The notes: generated from the sequence alone by a model not told the origin. Shown: positions 1 to 7,596, counted from the stretch's first letter. The stretch: DNA of 10,335 nt from Candidatus Gastranaerophilales bacterium (GCA_947628355.1 CANQZO010000054.1:1-10335), one strand, 5' to 3'. Made by a program: numbers and translations.

Positions 1-916
1 TTAGTCTGACATCGGGAAAATATAAGCTGATATGAGTTAACCAATCACTTAATTGTGCCGTTAAACCGCTATATCCGTTTGTCATAAATTCTCTGAATGT
101 TATATTTGCTTCATAATAACTGCCATTACGCTCAATGAATATCATCGGTACATCCAACAGAGTTTCAACGTAATCGTTAAATGTAAAATCGGGTTCTTTT
201 TCAAATAGCTTTTTGCTTATGAACCCGCACCTGTCCTCATCTACATTCAGCCATGAGTTTGCTCTAAAAGATTTGTATTCCGTTAATTTTCCGCATCTTA
301 CGGGTGAATTTGAGTATAAAGCGCTTATTATAGGGCTCATTTTTATGGATAGTGCCAATTTTCTTATTGCGTCTGGTTCATCTTTATAATCAAAATTCGC
401 TTGTATGCCTGCTGTTTCCCTCATCATAACAAAAGGAGTCAATCTTTTTTGAGGCAGATATTTTGTCATATATTCGTATCTTTTTTTGGGAATTATATTA
501 ATATTATTATAAGTTGATACGGGATGAATGCCTCTATTTATAACCATTGCACCTATTTGTTCGGAGTATCTATCAAGCAGTGTATAAAATTCATTTAGTT
601 TTTTTGTTATCTCGTCCAAAGTTTTATATGGCTTTAAACTTAATTCTATCTGGCTTCCGGGTTCAAGCGTTATCATCCCGGTATTGCCTTTCAGCGCTGT
701 CAAATGCCCGTCTTCGTATATTTTTTGCCATTCTTTCTCATCAAACAAATTAAGGATTTTTACTATATCCTCATATTTTACAGCCTGCTGATTATTTTTA
801 TATACAAGCAGTTTTTCAGACTCTACCCCGATATTTGTTTCATTTTTACAGCCGGAATAAAAAATCTCTGTAAGTTCCGATTTTGTTAATATGTATGTTT
901 TATTTGTTAAAAGCAT
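1..916 (-). CDS. gshA: Glutamate-cysteine ligase, plant/GCS2 type (3' end outside window)
   Basis: Joins L-glutamate and L-cysteine with ATP to give gamma-glutamylcysteine, the first step of glutathione synthesis, in the cytoplasm. I translated this strand by hand: the frame is open from an ATG at 914-916 to the window edge (305 codons, then one base of the next), so the C-terminus is missing. Visible family motifs, in order: IGVESEK (about residues 29-35), LEPGSQIELS (84-93), then PKKRYEYM, MMRETAGIQANFDY, SNSPVRCGK, the block DVPMIFIERNGSYYEANITF, and at the edge SDWLTHISLYFPDVRL. This order matches the plant/cyanobacterial GCS2 family, not the E. coli GshA family. The usual Gly after EPG is Ser here. 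The start overlaps the end of gshB by 17 nt in another frame. GAAAGG lies 4 nt upstream of the ATG. Family assignment is firm; the exact start is likely. Confidence 0.9.
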   Translation of the reverse strand, partial: MLLTNKTYILTKSELTEIFYSGCKNETNIGVESEKLLVYKNNQQAVKYEDIVKILNLFDEKEWQKIYEDGHLTALKGNTGMITLEPGSQIELSLKPYKTLDEITKKLNEFYTLLDRYSEQIGAMVINRGIHPVSTYNNINIIPKKRYEYMTKYLPQKRLTPFVMMRETAGIQANFDYKDEPDAIRKLALSIKMSPIISALYSNSPVRCGKLTEYKSFRANSWLNVDEDRCGFISKKLFEKEPDFTFNDYVETLLDVPMIFIERNGSYYEANITFREFMTNGYSGLTAQLSDWLTHISLYFPDVRL

Positions 917-1892
917 ATAACCTTTCTTGCGAAAAATGCTTTGAAATCAGTTTTTCAAGATGCAGCATTATTTTATCTTCAAAATGTATTCCGTAGTGCT
1001 GATTTATTTCTCTGATAAAATAACACGGACTTGTTACGTTTATTTCTATGACTTTTTCACTTATAACATCAAGTCCTATTAAATATAATCCTCTTTCAGA
1101 TAATTGACTTGCTATTTTTTCCGCCATTAATTTTTCGTTTTGAGTTAAATGAGTATCTCGGAAAAACTTGTCGCTGTGAGTGGAAAATTTAAAATTATGC
1201 TCTCCCGGGAGTTTTTGAATGCACTCATCCATTACATTTTCGCCGATAATTAGCACTCTTTTATCGCCTAACTTTGCTTCGGGCAAGTATTTTTGAACCA
1301 TAACCGGAGTCTTGCCCTCCTGCGTCATTGAATTTATTATTGTAAGCAAGTTTTTATCTTCGTTGTTCAAATAATATACTCCGCTTCCGAAACATCTGTT
1401 CAATGGCTTTAATATTGCCTCATGGTTTCTTTCTGCAAAATTAAGAATTAACTCGGGTGAAGCCGTTACAATATTTTCGGGCGCAAATTCGGGAAAGCTG
1501 TTTACATGCAGTTTTTCGTTAAAGTTTTTTATTTCCGAAGGGTCATTGATTAACAATGTTTTTTCGCGGTCAACATAATCAAAAACATAGCACGCATTTA
1601 TATATTCTATATCAACGGGCGGATCGGGACGGAAAAATACTATATCAAAATCATTTACTAAATATTCTTTTTGAGTTTTCTCATAAAAAATGTTTTCATC
1701 TTTTAAATATGCTTTGCGCGCCAATACGTGTGCTTGAGCCTGTTGTATGAATAAATCGCCCTTTACTGCAATATTAACCGTGTAATCACGCTTTAAAAAC
1801 TCTTTAATAAACCAAAAATTTGTAACTAAATCATTAAATTCAAAATATTTAAGTTCTAATTCGTCAATAATAAACAAAATACTTTTCGGCAT
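900..1892 (-). CDS. gshB: Glutathione synthetase-like ATP-grasp ligase
   Basis: Expected role: ATP-dependent addition of glycine to gamma-glutamylcysteine, the second step of glutathione synthesis; cytoplasmic. The 330 residues align along their length with bacterial GshB (E. coli 316 aa). The N-terminal pre-ATP-grasp part has MGDLY-like VKGDLF, RPDPPVDIEYINACYVFDYV (about 88-107) and NEKL (125-128). The ATP-grasp part has ILKPL (160-164), GDKRVL (209-214) and the metal-binding EINVTSP (283-289, Glu283 and Asn285) followed by IREI. Two loops are not canonical: KPLDGMGG of E. coli is KPLNRCFGSG here (162-171), and the flexible RGNLAAGGR loop is replaced by a segment without the Gly pair (about 228-250). 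An altered substrate is therefore possible. AAAGGG lies 7 nt upstream of the ATG. It sits 30 nt after murQ and directly precedes gshA, which supports a thiol-synthesis role. Confidence 0.88.
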   Translation of the reverse strand: MPKSILFIIDELELKYFEFNDLVTNFWFIKEFLKRDYTVNIAVKGDLFIQQAQAHVLARKAYLKDENIFYEKTQKEYLVNDFDIVFFRPDPPVDIEYINACYVFDYVDREKTLLINDPSEIKNFNEKLHVNSFPEFAPENIVTASPELILNFAERNHEAILKPLNRCFGSGVYYLNNEDKNLLTIINSMTQEGKTPVMVQKYLPEAKLGDKRVLIIGENVMDECIQKLPGEHNFKFSTHSDKFFRDTHLTQNEKLMAEKIASQLSERGLYLIGLDVISEKVIEINVTSPCYFIREINQHYGIHFEDKIMLHLEKLISKHFSQERLYAFNK

Positions 1893-1922
1893 AACTTATC
1901 CCTTTTTCTTTAGATTAGCACT

Positions 1923-2819
1923 TCAATTATTTTTTTCAAACACTCGCCTGATTATGCCGTTTTCCGCCTTTAAAAGTTCCTGCGCTTTATTAAAATCAAT
2001 ATTATATTTTAATTGTAATATGCTTTCTTTTATTTTGTAATTATTTTGTTTAAGCAGATTTTTTGCGGTTTCATAATCTGCTTCGGCAATTTGAGCCGTT
2101 ATTCTTACTGCTCTGTCTTTTAATTTAGTATTAGTCGGTTTTACGTCTATCATAAAATTTTTGTATGTTTTGCCGATTTTTACCATAGCACCCGTTGTAA
2201 GCATATTTAACACCATTTTTTGAGCGGTTCCCGCTTTCATTCTGGTTGAGCCTGTTATGGCTTCCGCGCCGGTTTCTATGCAGATATTTATATCGGCATA
2301 ACTGCTCATTTTTGCCTTAGGATTGCAGGTTATTGCTATTGTTTTTGTGTTATTTTCTTTAGCGAGCCTTAATATTTCTGTTACATAATTAGCATTTCCG
2401 CTTGCCGATATTGCGCAGACGGTATCGTTTTTTGTAACCGCGCATTTTGTAAAATCTTCTTTTGCAAGTTCAATTGAGTCCTCAGCTCCCTCAATTGCAT
2501 ACTTTAAAGCCCTATCGCCTCCCGCTATTATTCCTTGCACCATTTCGTGCGGAGTGTTAAATGTAGGCGGGCATTCTGACGCGTCTAAAACACCTAAACG
2601 TCCGCTTGTTCCCGCTCCAAAATAAAACAATCTTCCGCCGTTTAAAAAATTTTCGCTTATTAAATCAATGGCTTGCGCTATAGGTGTTAAATTCTCTTTT
2701 ATTTTTTGCGCAACTTTTAAATCTTCATTATTTATCATCCGCGTTATTTCTAAACTGCTCACTGTATCAATACTTTCAGTATCGGGATTTGTATTTTCCG
2801 TTATTATTATATCTTTCAT
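1923..2819 (-). CDS. murQ: N-acetylmuramic acid 6-phosphate etherase
   Basis: Cleaves the D-lactyl ether of MurNAc-6-phosphate to give GlcNAc-6-phosphate and lactate, in peptidoglycan sugar recycling; cytoplasmic. It has 298 residues, the same length as E. coli MurQ. The SIS-type sugar-phosphate fold is shown by GGRLFYFGAGTSGRLGVLDA (61-80), SECPPTF (81-87) and TGSTRMKAGTAQKMVLNMLT (189-208). Glu82 (in SECPPTF) and Glu113 (in EGAED) correspond to the catalytic acids known from E. coli (Glu83 and Glu114). The N-terminal TENTNPDTESID and C-terminal helical region also fit. One oddity: the usual SGRTPYV is SGNANYV (140-146). AAAGGA lies 6 nt before the ATG, inside the end of the 31-codon ORF, whose TAA shares one base with this ATG. 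No PTS transporter or anhydro-MurNAc kinase is visible nearby. Confidence 0.96.
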   Translation of the reverse strand: MKDIIITENTNPDTESIDTVSSLEITRMINNEDLKVAQKIKENLTPIAQAIDLISENFLNGGRLFYFGAGTSGRLGVLDASECPPTFNTPHEMVQGIIAGGDRALKYAIEGAEDSIELAKEDFTKCAVTKNDTVCAISASGNANYVTEILRLAKENNTKTIAITCNPKAKMSSYADINICIETGAEAITGSTRMKAGTAQKMVLNMLTTGAMVKIGKTYKNFMIDVKPTNTKLKDRAVRITAQIAEADYETAKNLLKQNNYKIKESILQLKYNIDFNKAQELLKAENGIIRRVFEKNN

Positions 2820-2914
2820 TACTTTTCCTTTGCTGATTTTTCAGGCTCCGATTGTGCTGAAGCTAATACCTGTATAAAAGCATCCAACACTGTTATTAAT
2901 ATATCCAAAATCAT
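2819..2914 (-). CDS. Unannotated 31-codon ORF between ispE and murQ
   Basis: A small ORF found by translating the ispE-murQ gap by hand; I do not recognise the product. It starts with ATG at 2912-2914, overlapping the ispE TGA as ATGA, and ends with TAA at 2819-2821, sharing one base with the murQ ATG. A full AAGGAG lies 10 nt upstream of the start, although it also encodes Glu-Gly of IspE. The peptide begins MILDILITVLDAFIQVLASA (residues 1-20), a hydrophobic, possibly membrane-associating helix, and ends with a charged tail EPEKSAKEK. The ORF fills the whole gap and both junctions are of the coupled type, as at the rsmA/ispE junction. It may be a real microprotein or only a leader that passes ribosomes to murQ. 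No function can be assigned. Confidence 0.55.
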   Translation of the reverse strand: MILDILITVLDAFIQVLASAQSEPEKSAKEK

Positions 2915-3762
2915 ACTGTAAGAACTCCTTCGGGAACCGTTTTTAAGTTTTCAAAAATTTGGTAATTGTTTTTGTCAAAATCCGCATTAATACTTGACTC
3001 TAAAACAAAAAATGTCGAACCGCTCCCTGACATTAAACTGTTTGGCAGTTTGTTTTTAATTTCCTGCAATTCTTTATAATCGCAAAACAGCGCTTTCTCA
3101 AAACTGTTATAAATCAAGGATTTGTCAAATTTACCCTGTTCAAGAAGCTGTTTTAATTTATATGTATTATTCGGATTTGTTTTATCCGTGAGCCGTGAAA
3201 ATTTTGTGTAGGCTTCTTTTGTACTGACTCCGAAATTTTTGGGTTTTATTAAAGAAACACTTTGCTCAAAAAACGGCAAATTCTCTGTTATTTCACCTCT
3301 TGATGTGCATAACATGCACCCGCCTTTTAAACAAAAGTTTAAATCAGAGCCCATTTTAGCGCACAGCTCATCTACTTCGTTTATAGAAAACAAATTATTA
3401 TATAGTTTATTTAAAGCGTAAAAAGTGCCTGCTCCGTTTGTGCTTCCGCCCGCCAGTCCCGCTGAAACGGGAATATTTTTTTCAACTAATACATTTAAAT
3501 GGGCATTCTTAATCCCTGCTTTTTCAAAAAATTTTAGTGCGCATTTATATATTAAATTCCTTTCATCATAAGGAATTTCGTCAGAATTTCCGCTTAGATT
3601 TATTTTAATTCCCGCCTTTTCTTCAAGCTCAAAAGTCAGGAAGTCATATAAATTAATTGCCTGCATAATTGATTGAATATTGTGAAACCCATCGGGGCGC
3701 TTATTTAGGATTTCCAGTGTTAAGTTGATTTTTGCGGGAGTTTTTATTTTAATTTTTTTCAT
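2911..3762 (-). CDS. ispE: 4-diphosphocytidyl-2-C-methyl-D-erythritol kinase
   Basis: Phosphorylates the 2-hydroxyl of CDP-methylerythritol with ATP, the fourth step of the MEP route to isoprenoid precursors; cytoplasmic. It has 283 residues, E. coli length. The GHMP kinase motifs are all present: PAKINLTLEI (9-18) with Lys11 in the position of catalytic Lys10 of E. coli, KRPDGFHNI (21-29), the glycine-rich ATP loop PVSAGLAGGSTNGAG (98-112), GSDLNFCLKGG (138-148) with Asp140 matching the catalytic aspartate, and the C-terminal LMSGSGSTFFVL. The ATG overlaps the rsmA TGA as ATGA, so translation is probably coupled. Adjacency of rsmA and ispE is common in bacteria. It shows that this organism uses the MEP pathway. 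Confidence 0.97.
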   Translation of the reverse strand: MKKIKIKTPAKINLTLEILNKRPDGFHNIQSIMQAINLYDFLTFELEEKAGIKINLSGNSDEIPYDERNLIYKCALKFFEKAGIKNAHLNVLVEKNIPVSAGLAGGSTNGAGTFYALNKLYNNLFSINEVDELCAKMGSDLNFCLKGGCMLCTSRGEITENLPFFEQSVSLIKPKNFGVSTKEAYTKFSRLTDKTNPNNTYKLKQLLEQGKFDKSLIYNSFEKALFCDYKELQEIKNKLPNSLMSGSGSTFFVLESSINADFDKNNYQIFENLKTVPEGVLTV

Positions 3763-4595
3763 AGATTTTCTTTCAATTTTTCGCTTAATTCGCCCATTTG
3801 TTTTATTGACAGAGTTTCTCCGCGGGCATTTTCATTTATTGACAGCTCTTTAAGAGTTTTTTCTACTGCATTTTTACTAAATCCCGCATTAACAAGCGAG
3901 TTTTTTATGTTTTTTCTTCTCGTAGCAAAACAGCCCTTGACCACTTTGCGGAAAAACCCGTAATTATTCAATTTTAACATTGGTTCTTTATTAACATTTA
4001 TTTTAACAATGGCTGAATTTACTTTAGGTGCGGGGAAAAATGACCTTGCATTAACCTTTGTTATAAATTCAATATCTGCCCAAAATTGAGCCAGTATTGA
4101 TAATAAACCGAATTCCTTTGAGGGTGATTTTTCATTGGCAACAAGTCTTTTTGCTACTTCATACTGCACCATTAAAACTATTTGTTTTATTGAATTTCGA
4201 TTTTTATTATCCAAATCATCAACTTCACCGAGCAAATGAGCTAAAATCGGCGAGGTTATATAATAAGGAATATTTGCAACAATTTTTAGGTTTTCTCCAA
4301 ACTGCGATAAATCAGTTTTTAAAATATCATTATGTACAATTTCCAGATTATCCGCATTAATTTTTGAAAGTTCATTTACCATATCTTCATCAAGCTCTAT
4401 TGCATAAACTTTTTTTGCATATTTTACAAGCTGTTCTGTTACAAACCCAAGTCCTGCCCCAATTTCAACTACAATATCCTCCTTAGTTATGCCGGAGATT
4501 TCAAGGATAGTTGAAACGGCACCCTCATCAATTAAAAAATTTTGTCCCAGTCTTTTTTTTGCTCTGTATTTTTTAGCGCGCTCAAAATAGCTCAT
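3759..4595 (-). CDS. rsmA: 16S rRNA adenine dimethyltransferase
   Basis: Transfers four methyl groups from S-adenosylmethionine to the two adjacent adenines near the 3' end of 16S rRNA (A1518 and A1519 in E. coli numbering) during small-subunit maturation. Also called KsgA. With the ATG start chosen here it has 278 residues (E. coli 273). Visible motifs: KKRLGQNFL (13-21), the SAM-binding VEIGAGLG (43-50), the acidic IELDEDM after the next strand, and the catalytic NIPYYITSP (108-116). The C-terminal RNA-binding part has RSFFPAPKVNSAIVKI. A TTG five codons upstream (4610) is in frame and would overlap the preceding gene by 14 nt. I prefer the ATG at 4593-4595 because it sits 1 nt after the TAA of the coiled-coil gene, behind a GAAGAAG purine tract, which suits re-initiation. 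Confidence 0.95.
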   Translation of the reverse strand: MSYFERAKKYRAKKRLGQNFLIDEGAVSTILEISGITKEDIVVEIGAGLGFVTEQLVKYAKKVYAIELDEDMVNELSKINADNLEIVHNDILKTDLSQFGENLKIVANIPYYITSPILAHLLGEVDDLDNKNRNSIKQIVLMVQYEVAKRLVANEKSPSKEFGLLSILAQFWADIEFITKVNARSFFPAPKVNSAIVKINVNKEPMLKLNNYGFFRKVVKGCFATRRKNIKNSLVNAGFSKNAVEKTLKELSINENARGETLSIKQMGELSEKLKENL

Positions 4596-4596
4596 A

Positions 4597-7320
4597 TTAT
4601 TCTTCTTCAATATATGAAACTATTTTGTTTAAGTTAGTGTCAAAACTTGATAACTTTTGAGCAACTTCATTGACAACAGCTGAAGTATTTTGTTGATTCT
4701 GCAAGGTTTCATTTGCTGCAGCAGTCTGTGCGGCTATGTAATTTAATATATCTTTTATCTCATAGCTCTTATCTTCGGACATAACCTCTACAAGTTTGTC
4801 AAATTTAGCACTCATGTCATTTATTTTTGTTTCTAAAGAGTTGATTTGTTTAGCCTGCATGCTGACTTTCTTTTGCAGCATTTCCTCAAGCGCAGTATAT
4901 TTATTATTATTTTCTTCCGTTAATTTGTCTATTCTTTCATTTAATGAATCAATATCGGGAGTTAAAGCAGTATTTAACTGAACCATTACACCTGTTAAAA
5001 GGCTTTTTATTTCAGAGATATCTTCATTTTTTACAGCGTTTATAACATTTTCAAGATTTTCAATTTTAGAAACCGAAGCACCGATTTCGGATTTGATATT
5101 TTCACATATCAATGATTCAAGCTGTTTATGCCTTTTTATGGAATCAACCATATCAGATTTAATATTTTCGGTTAAAATACTTTCAATTCTTGCTATGTTT
5201 TCGTTTGTATTTGCTGTTTCAGATTTAATATTTTCTATAATATTATTTTGAGCATTATCAACAGTTTCTTTTACGTCTTTAATTTCAGATATTATGCTTT
5301 CTGCATTATTTTTAGCTGTTTCAATTATTTCATTGTGATTAGCTTCTTTTTTTATTTGTTCAATATTTTCCGACATTGCATTCAATGCAGAACCGGTTGC
5401 GTCAATCCACTCGGCTAAATAAATAAAGGCATTATTAATGTTTTTATTAGCTTCCAGATTTTTTTGCATTAAATTTACAAGTTCAGTTAACCTTGTTCCG
5501 AGTAAATTAAATTTTAATTCGGGATTAAATTCTTTTCGTTGGGTTTCCAGCTCTTGTATTACATTTTTAAAAGAGTCAAGATAGGTTTTAAACTCTTTAT
5601 TGGCATCATCTGCCGATAAAATTAATTTATTTGTTCTGACACTGATACTTGAAATATCTTCATTTAATTCTTCAAATTTTTCTTTTATTGATAATATATC
5701 AGCCGAAGTTGATTTAGTGTTATCATCAAGAACTTTATTTAATTTTATAAAATCCGATTCTATATCAAGCAGAGTGTATAAATAAGAATCGGTATCTTCT
5801 TTAGTAGAATGCATTAGAGTGTTTAATTCCCAAGATAAATCTTCTAATTTATCTTTTAAATCAGGAATAGAATTTATTGTTTCTGTAGCTTTTGATAATT
5901 TTTCATTTATTTCATCAATTTTTAAATTTAAATTATCGTTAGTTTGAGTAAGTTTATTATCAAGTTTTTTACTTTGGTCTGACAGATTATTTATTTTATT
6001 AGCCCAATCATTCAAAAGTGTTATATTTTCATAAATTACATCAACTTTAGAAGCAATCATTTCTTCGTAAAATGATTTATGCAAAGAGTCAATTTTTTCA
6101 TCGATTTCATCAACTTTAGCAGTTACTTCATTAATTGGTGAAAGAAAGTCAATTTTTTCATCGATTTCGTCAACTTTAGCAGTTACTTCATTAATTGATG
6201 AAAGAGAGTCAATTTTTTCATCGATTTTGTCAACTTTAGCAGTCCATTCATTAATTGTTGAAAGATTTTCATAAACAATATCCATTTTATTGGACAAATC
6301 TTCAAAATCCGGATTTGAGCTGAAAACATTATCAAAGTTATCTTTCAAAGCACGAATAATTTTGGATATATTTTTAGAATCATCCATAAAATCGCTTAAA
6401 GCTGCAATTTTTGATTGAATATCGGACATAGAAGAATCAACGCTGTCAATTTTTTGAGTCCAATCATTTAAAGAGGTAACATTTTCATATAATATATCTA
6501 TTTTGTCTGCTACATCGTCAAAATCAATATTCGCACCTAATCGTGAATAAACATTTTCAATTGATTTATTTAAAAACCCGACTTTTTCAATCCAAGCGTG
6601 AATTATGCCAAGACTATCATAAATTTCGGCTATTTTAGCCATTTGATTTTCAAATTCAGTATTTTGGAATTTATCAAATTTATTTTGTAAGCCTTTTATT
6701 AAAGAGTTTGTTTCTTTAATATTTTTTTGATTAACGCTGTTTAAATCTGATAAAATACCCCCTATATCATCAATATTAGGAGTTTCGCTTAATTTATCGG
6801 TAATTTGTTTTATATACCCTGTCAAATCTTGGTGTAAATTTTCAAGCAATGCTTCAATTTGTTTAATGCTTTCTTTGTTTACACCTTCGCCTGTAGCCGT
6901 AACGGCATTTTCTTTTAGGGCATTTAATTCATTAACTATATTTTCATTGGTTTTAAGAGCTAAATCAAGCTGCTGTTTTTGATATTCTTCAAATTCAGCA
7001 CTTGTAAGCGCAAGATTTTGAACGTTTTGTAAGTTTTCTATATATTGACTGACATTACTTGAGGATTGTTTTAAATCATTTATATCGTTGTATAAATCTT
7101 TCAGCAATGTTTCATTGCAATTATCCATTTGAAATGATAAATTTTCCAATTTTTCTTTAATATCTTGGAAATTGAGTTTTGCTTGAGTATCAGTCATTAA
7201 ATTTTCAAGAGTTGACAAAGACTCTTTTATATTAAGTATGTCCATTTCCTTAACATTATCAAGGTTACTTAATTTTTCAACAACTTCTTCCAAAATTTCT
7301 TTATAATTATCAGCTGACAT
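4597..7320 (-). CDS. Large coiled-coil protein with YEN/W motif repeats, unknown function
   Basis: I do not recognise this 907-residue protein. It has no signal peptide, no transmembrane segment and no enzyme motif. It is rich in Glu, Asp, Lys, Asn, Ile, Leu and Ser in heptad-like patterns from end to end, has almost no Pro and only two Cys (68 and 739), so a long cytoplasmic coiled-coil rod is likely. A motif of about 23 residues recurs: IAEIYDSLGIIHAWIEKV (near 230-247), KIDILYENVTSLNDWTQKID (273-292), KMDIVYENLSTINEWTAKVD (345-364) and KVDVIYENITLLNDWANKIN (425-444), with a weaker match at IYLAEWID (633-640). Residues 353-412 are three 20-residue tandem repeats. ENIKSE-like units recur at 696-746. 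It starts at an ATG behind GAGAG and leads the rsmA operon. Roles in scaffolding, cell shape or chromosome organisation are possible but unproven. Confidence 0.88.
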   Translation of the reverse strand: MSADNYKEILEEVVEKLSNLDNVKEMDILNIKESLSTLENLMTDTQAKLNFQDIKEKLENLSFQMDNCNETLLKDLYNDINDLKQSSSNVSQYIENLQNVQNLALTSAEFEEYQKQQLDLALKTNENIVNELNALKENAVTATGEGVNKESIKQIEALLENLHQDLTGYIKQITDKLSETPNIDDIGGILSDLNSVNQKNIKETNSLIKGLQNKFDKFQNTEFENQMAKIAEIYDSLGIIHAWIEKVGFLNKSIENVYSRLGANIDFDDVADKIDILYENVTSLNDWTQKIDSVDSSMSDIQSKIAALSDFMDDSKNISKIIRALKDNFDNVFSSNPDFEDLSNKMDIVYENLSTINEWTAKVDKIDEKIDSLSSINEVTAKVDEIDEKIDFLSPINEVTAKVDEIDEKIDSLHKSFYEEMIASKVDVIYENITLLNDWANKINNLSDQSKKLDNKLTQTNDNLNLKIDEINEKLSKATETINSIPDLKDKLEDLSWELNTLMHSTKEDTDSYLYTLLDIESDFIKLNKVLDDNTKSTSADILSIKEKFEELNEDISSISVRTNKLILSADDANKEFKTYLDSFKNVIQELETQRKEFNPELKFNLLGTRLTELVNLMQKNLEANKNINNAFIYLAEWIDATGSALNAMSENIEQIKKEANHNEIIETAKNNAESIISEIKDVKETVDNAQNNIIENIKSETANTNENIARIESILTENIKSDMVDSIKRHKQLESLICENIKSEIGASVSKIENLENVINAVKNEDISEIKSLLTGVMVQLNTALTPDIDSLNERIDKLTEENNNKYTALEEMLQKKVSMQAKQINSLETKINDMSAKFDKLVEVMSEDKSYEIKDILNYIAAQTAAANETLQNQQNTSAVVNEVAQKLSSFDTNLNKIVSYIEEE
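6085..6264 (-). repeat. Three tandem 60-bp repeats inside the coiled-coil gene
   Basis: Three head-to-tail units (6085-6144, 6145-6204, 6205-6264) encode residues 353-412 of the coiled-coil protein. By eye the first two differ at 3 positions; the third differs from the second at about 6. Each unit encodes a variant of INEVTAKVDEIDEKIDSLS. The period is a whole number of codons, so gain or loss of a unit keeps the frame. The low divergence suggests recent duplication. Confidence 0.9.
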
Positions 7321-7350
7321 TTTTCACTCTCTAAATTACCTATCAAATCT

Positions 7351-7382
7351 ATTTTATCAGACATAAGGATGAATTATTACAA
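7351..7382 (-). promoter_or_regulatory. Probable promoter of the coiled-coil/rsmA/ispE/murQ/gsh operon
   Basis: Read on the minus strand, TAAAAT (7356-7351) lies 30 nt upstream of the coiled-coil ATG and is preceded by TGA, which gives an extended -10 (TGnTAAAAT). A possible -35, TTGTAA (7382-7377), is 20 nt upstream of the -10. That spacer is longer than usual, so the extended -10 may carry most of the recognition. No other promoter is obvious within the operon, where the gaps are 30 nt or less. Confidence 0.4.
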
Positions 7383-7385
7383 ATG

Positions 7386-7418
7386 TTAAGTTTGCTTAAG
7401 AGAAAAAACTTAACTTAA
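7386..7418. promoter_or_regulatory. TTAAGTT/AACTTAA inverted repeats upstream of the operon promoter
   Basis: TTAAGTT (7386-7392) is inversely repeated as AACTTAA at 7407-7413 and again at 7412-7418, overlapping by two bases. TTAAG/CTTAA (7386-7390 and 7395-7399) also forms a tight 4-nt-spaced palindrome. The group sits just upstream of the proposed -35 box, where an activator site or UP-like element would lie. In such AT-rich DNA chance is a serious alternative. Confidence 0.25.
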
Positions 7419-7560
7419 AGCTCAAGACTGTGTAAAGAAAAGGTTTAAAAGGTTTTTAGATTTAGATAAAATTCTTAACAAATATAACATAGAAATAATG
7501 ATATATAATTTTAAATTCCAAATTTCTTAAAATAACAATACAAATAAGACATAATCTTTT

Positions 7561-7590
7561 TTAACCGAAAGTATAACAGTTAAATATAGT
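7561..7590 (+). promoter_or_regulatory. Possible plus-strand promoter for a small RNA
   Basis: TTAACC (7561-7566) and TATAGT (7585-7590) are separated by 18 nt and match the sigma-70 boxes at 4 of 6 and 5 of 6 positions. This would start a transcript near 7597 that ends at the terminator at 7680-7707. A perfect TATAAT at 7504-7509 is an alternative -10, but it lacks a good -35. Confidence 0.3.
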
Positions 7591-7596
7591 CATTAA

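Noticed and set aside
547..889. Plus-strand hydrophobic ORFs
   Set aside because: They are antisense shadows of gshA, whose minus-strand frame shows a continuous GCS2 motif series.
4596..4610. TTG at 4610 as the rsmA start
   Set aside because: The in-frame ATG at 4595 is 1 nt after the upstream stop and behind a purine tract; the five extra residues are encoded by the end of the coiled-coil gene.
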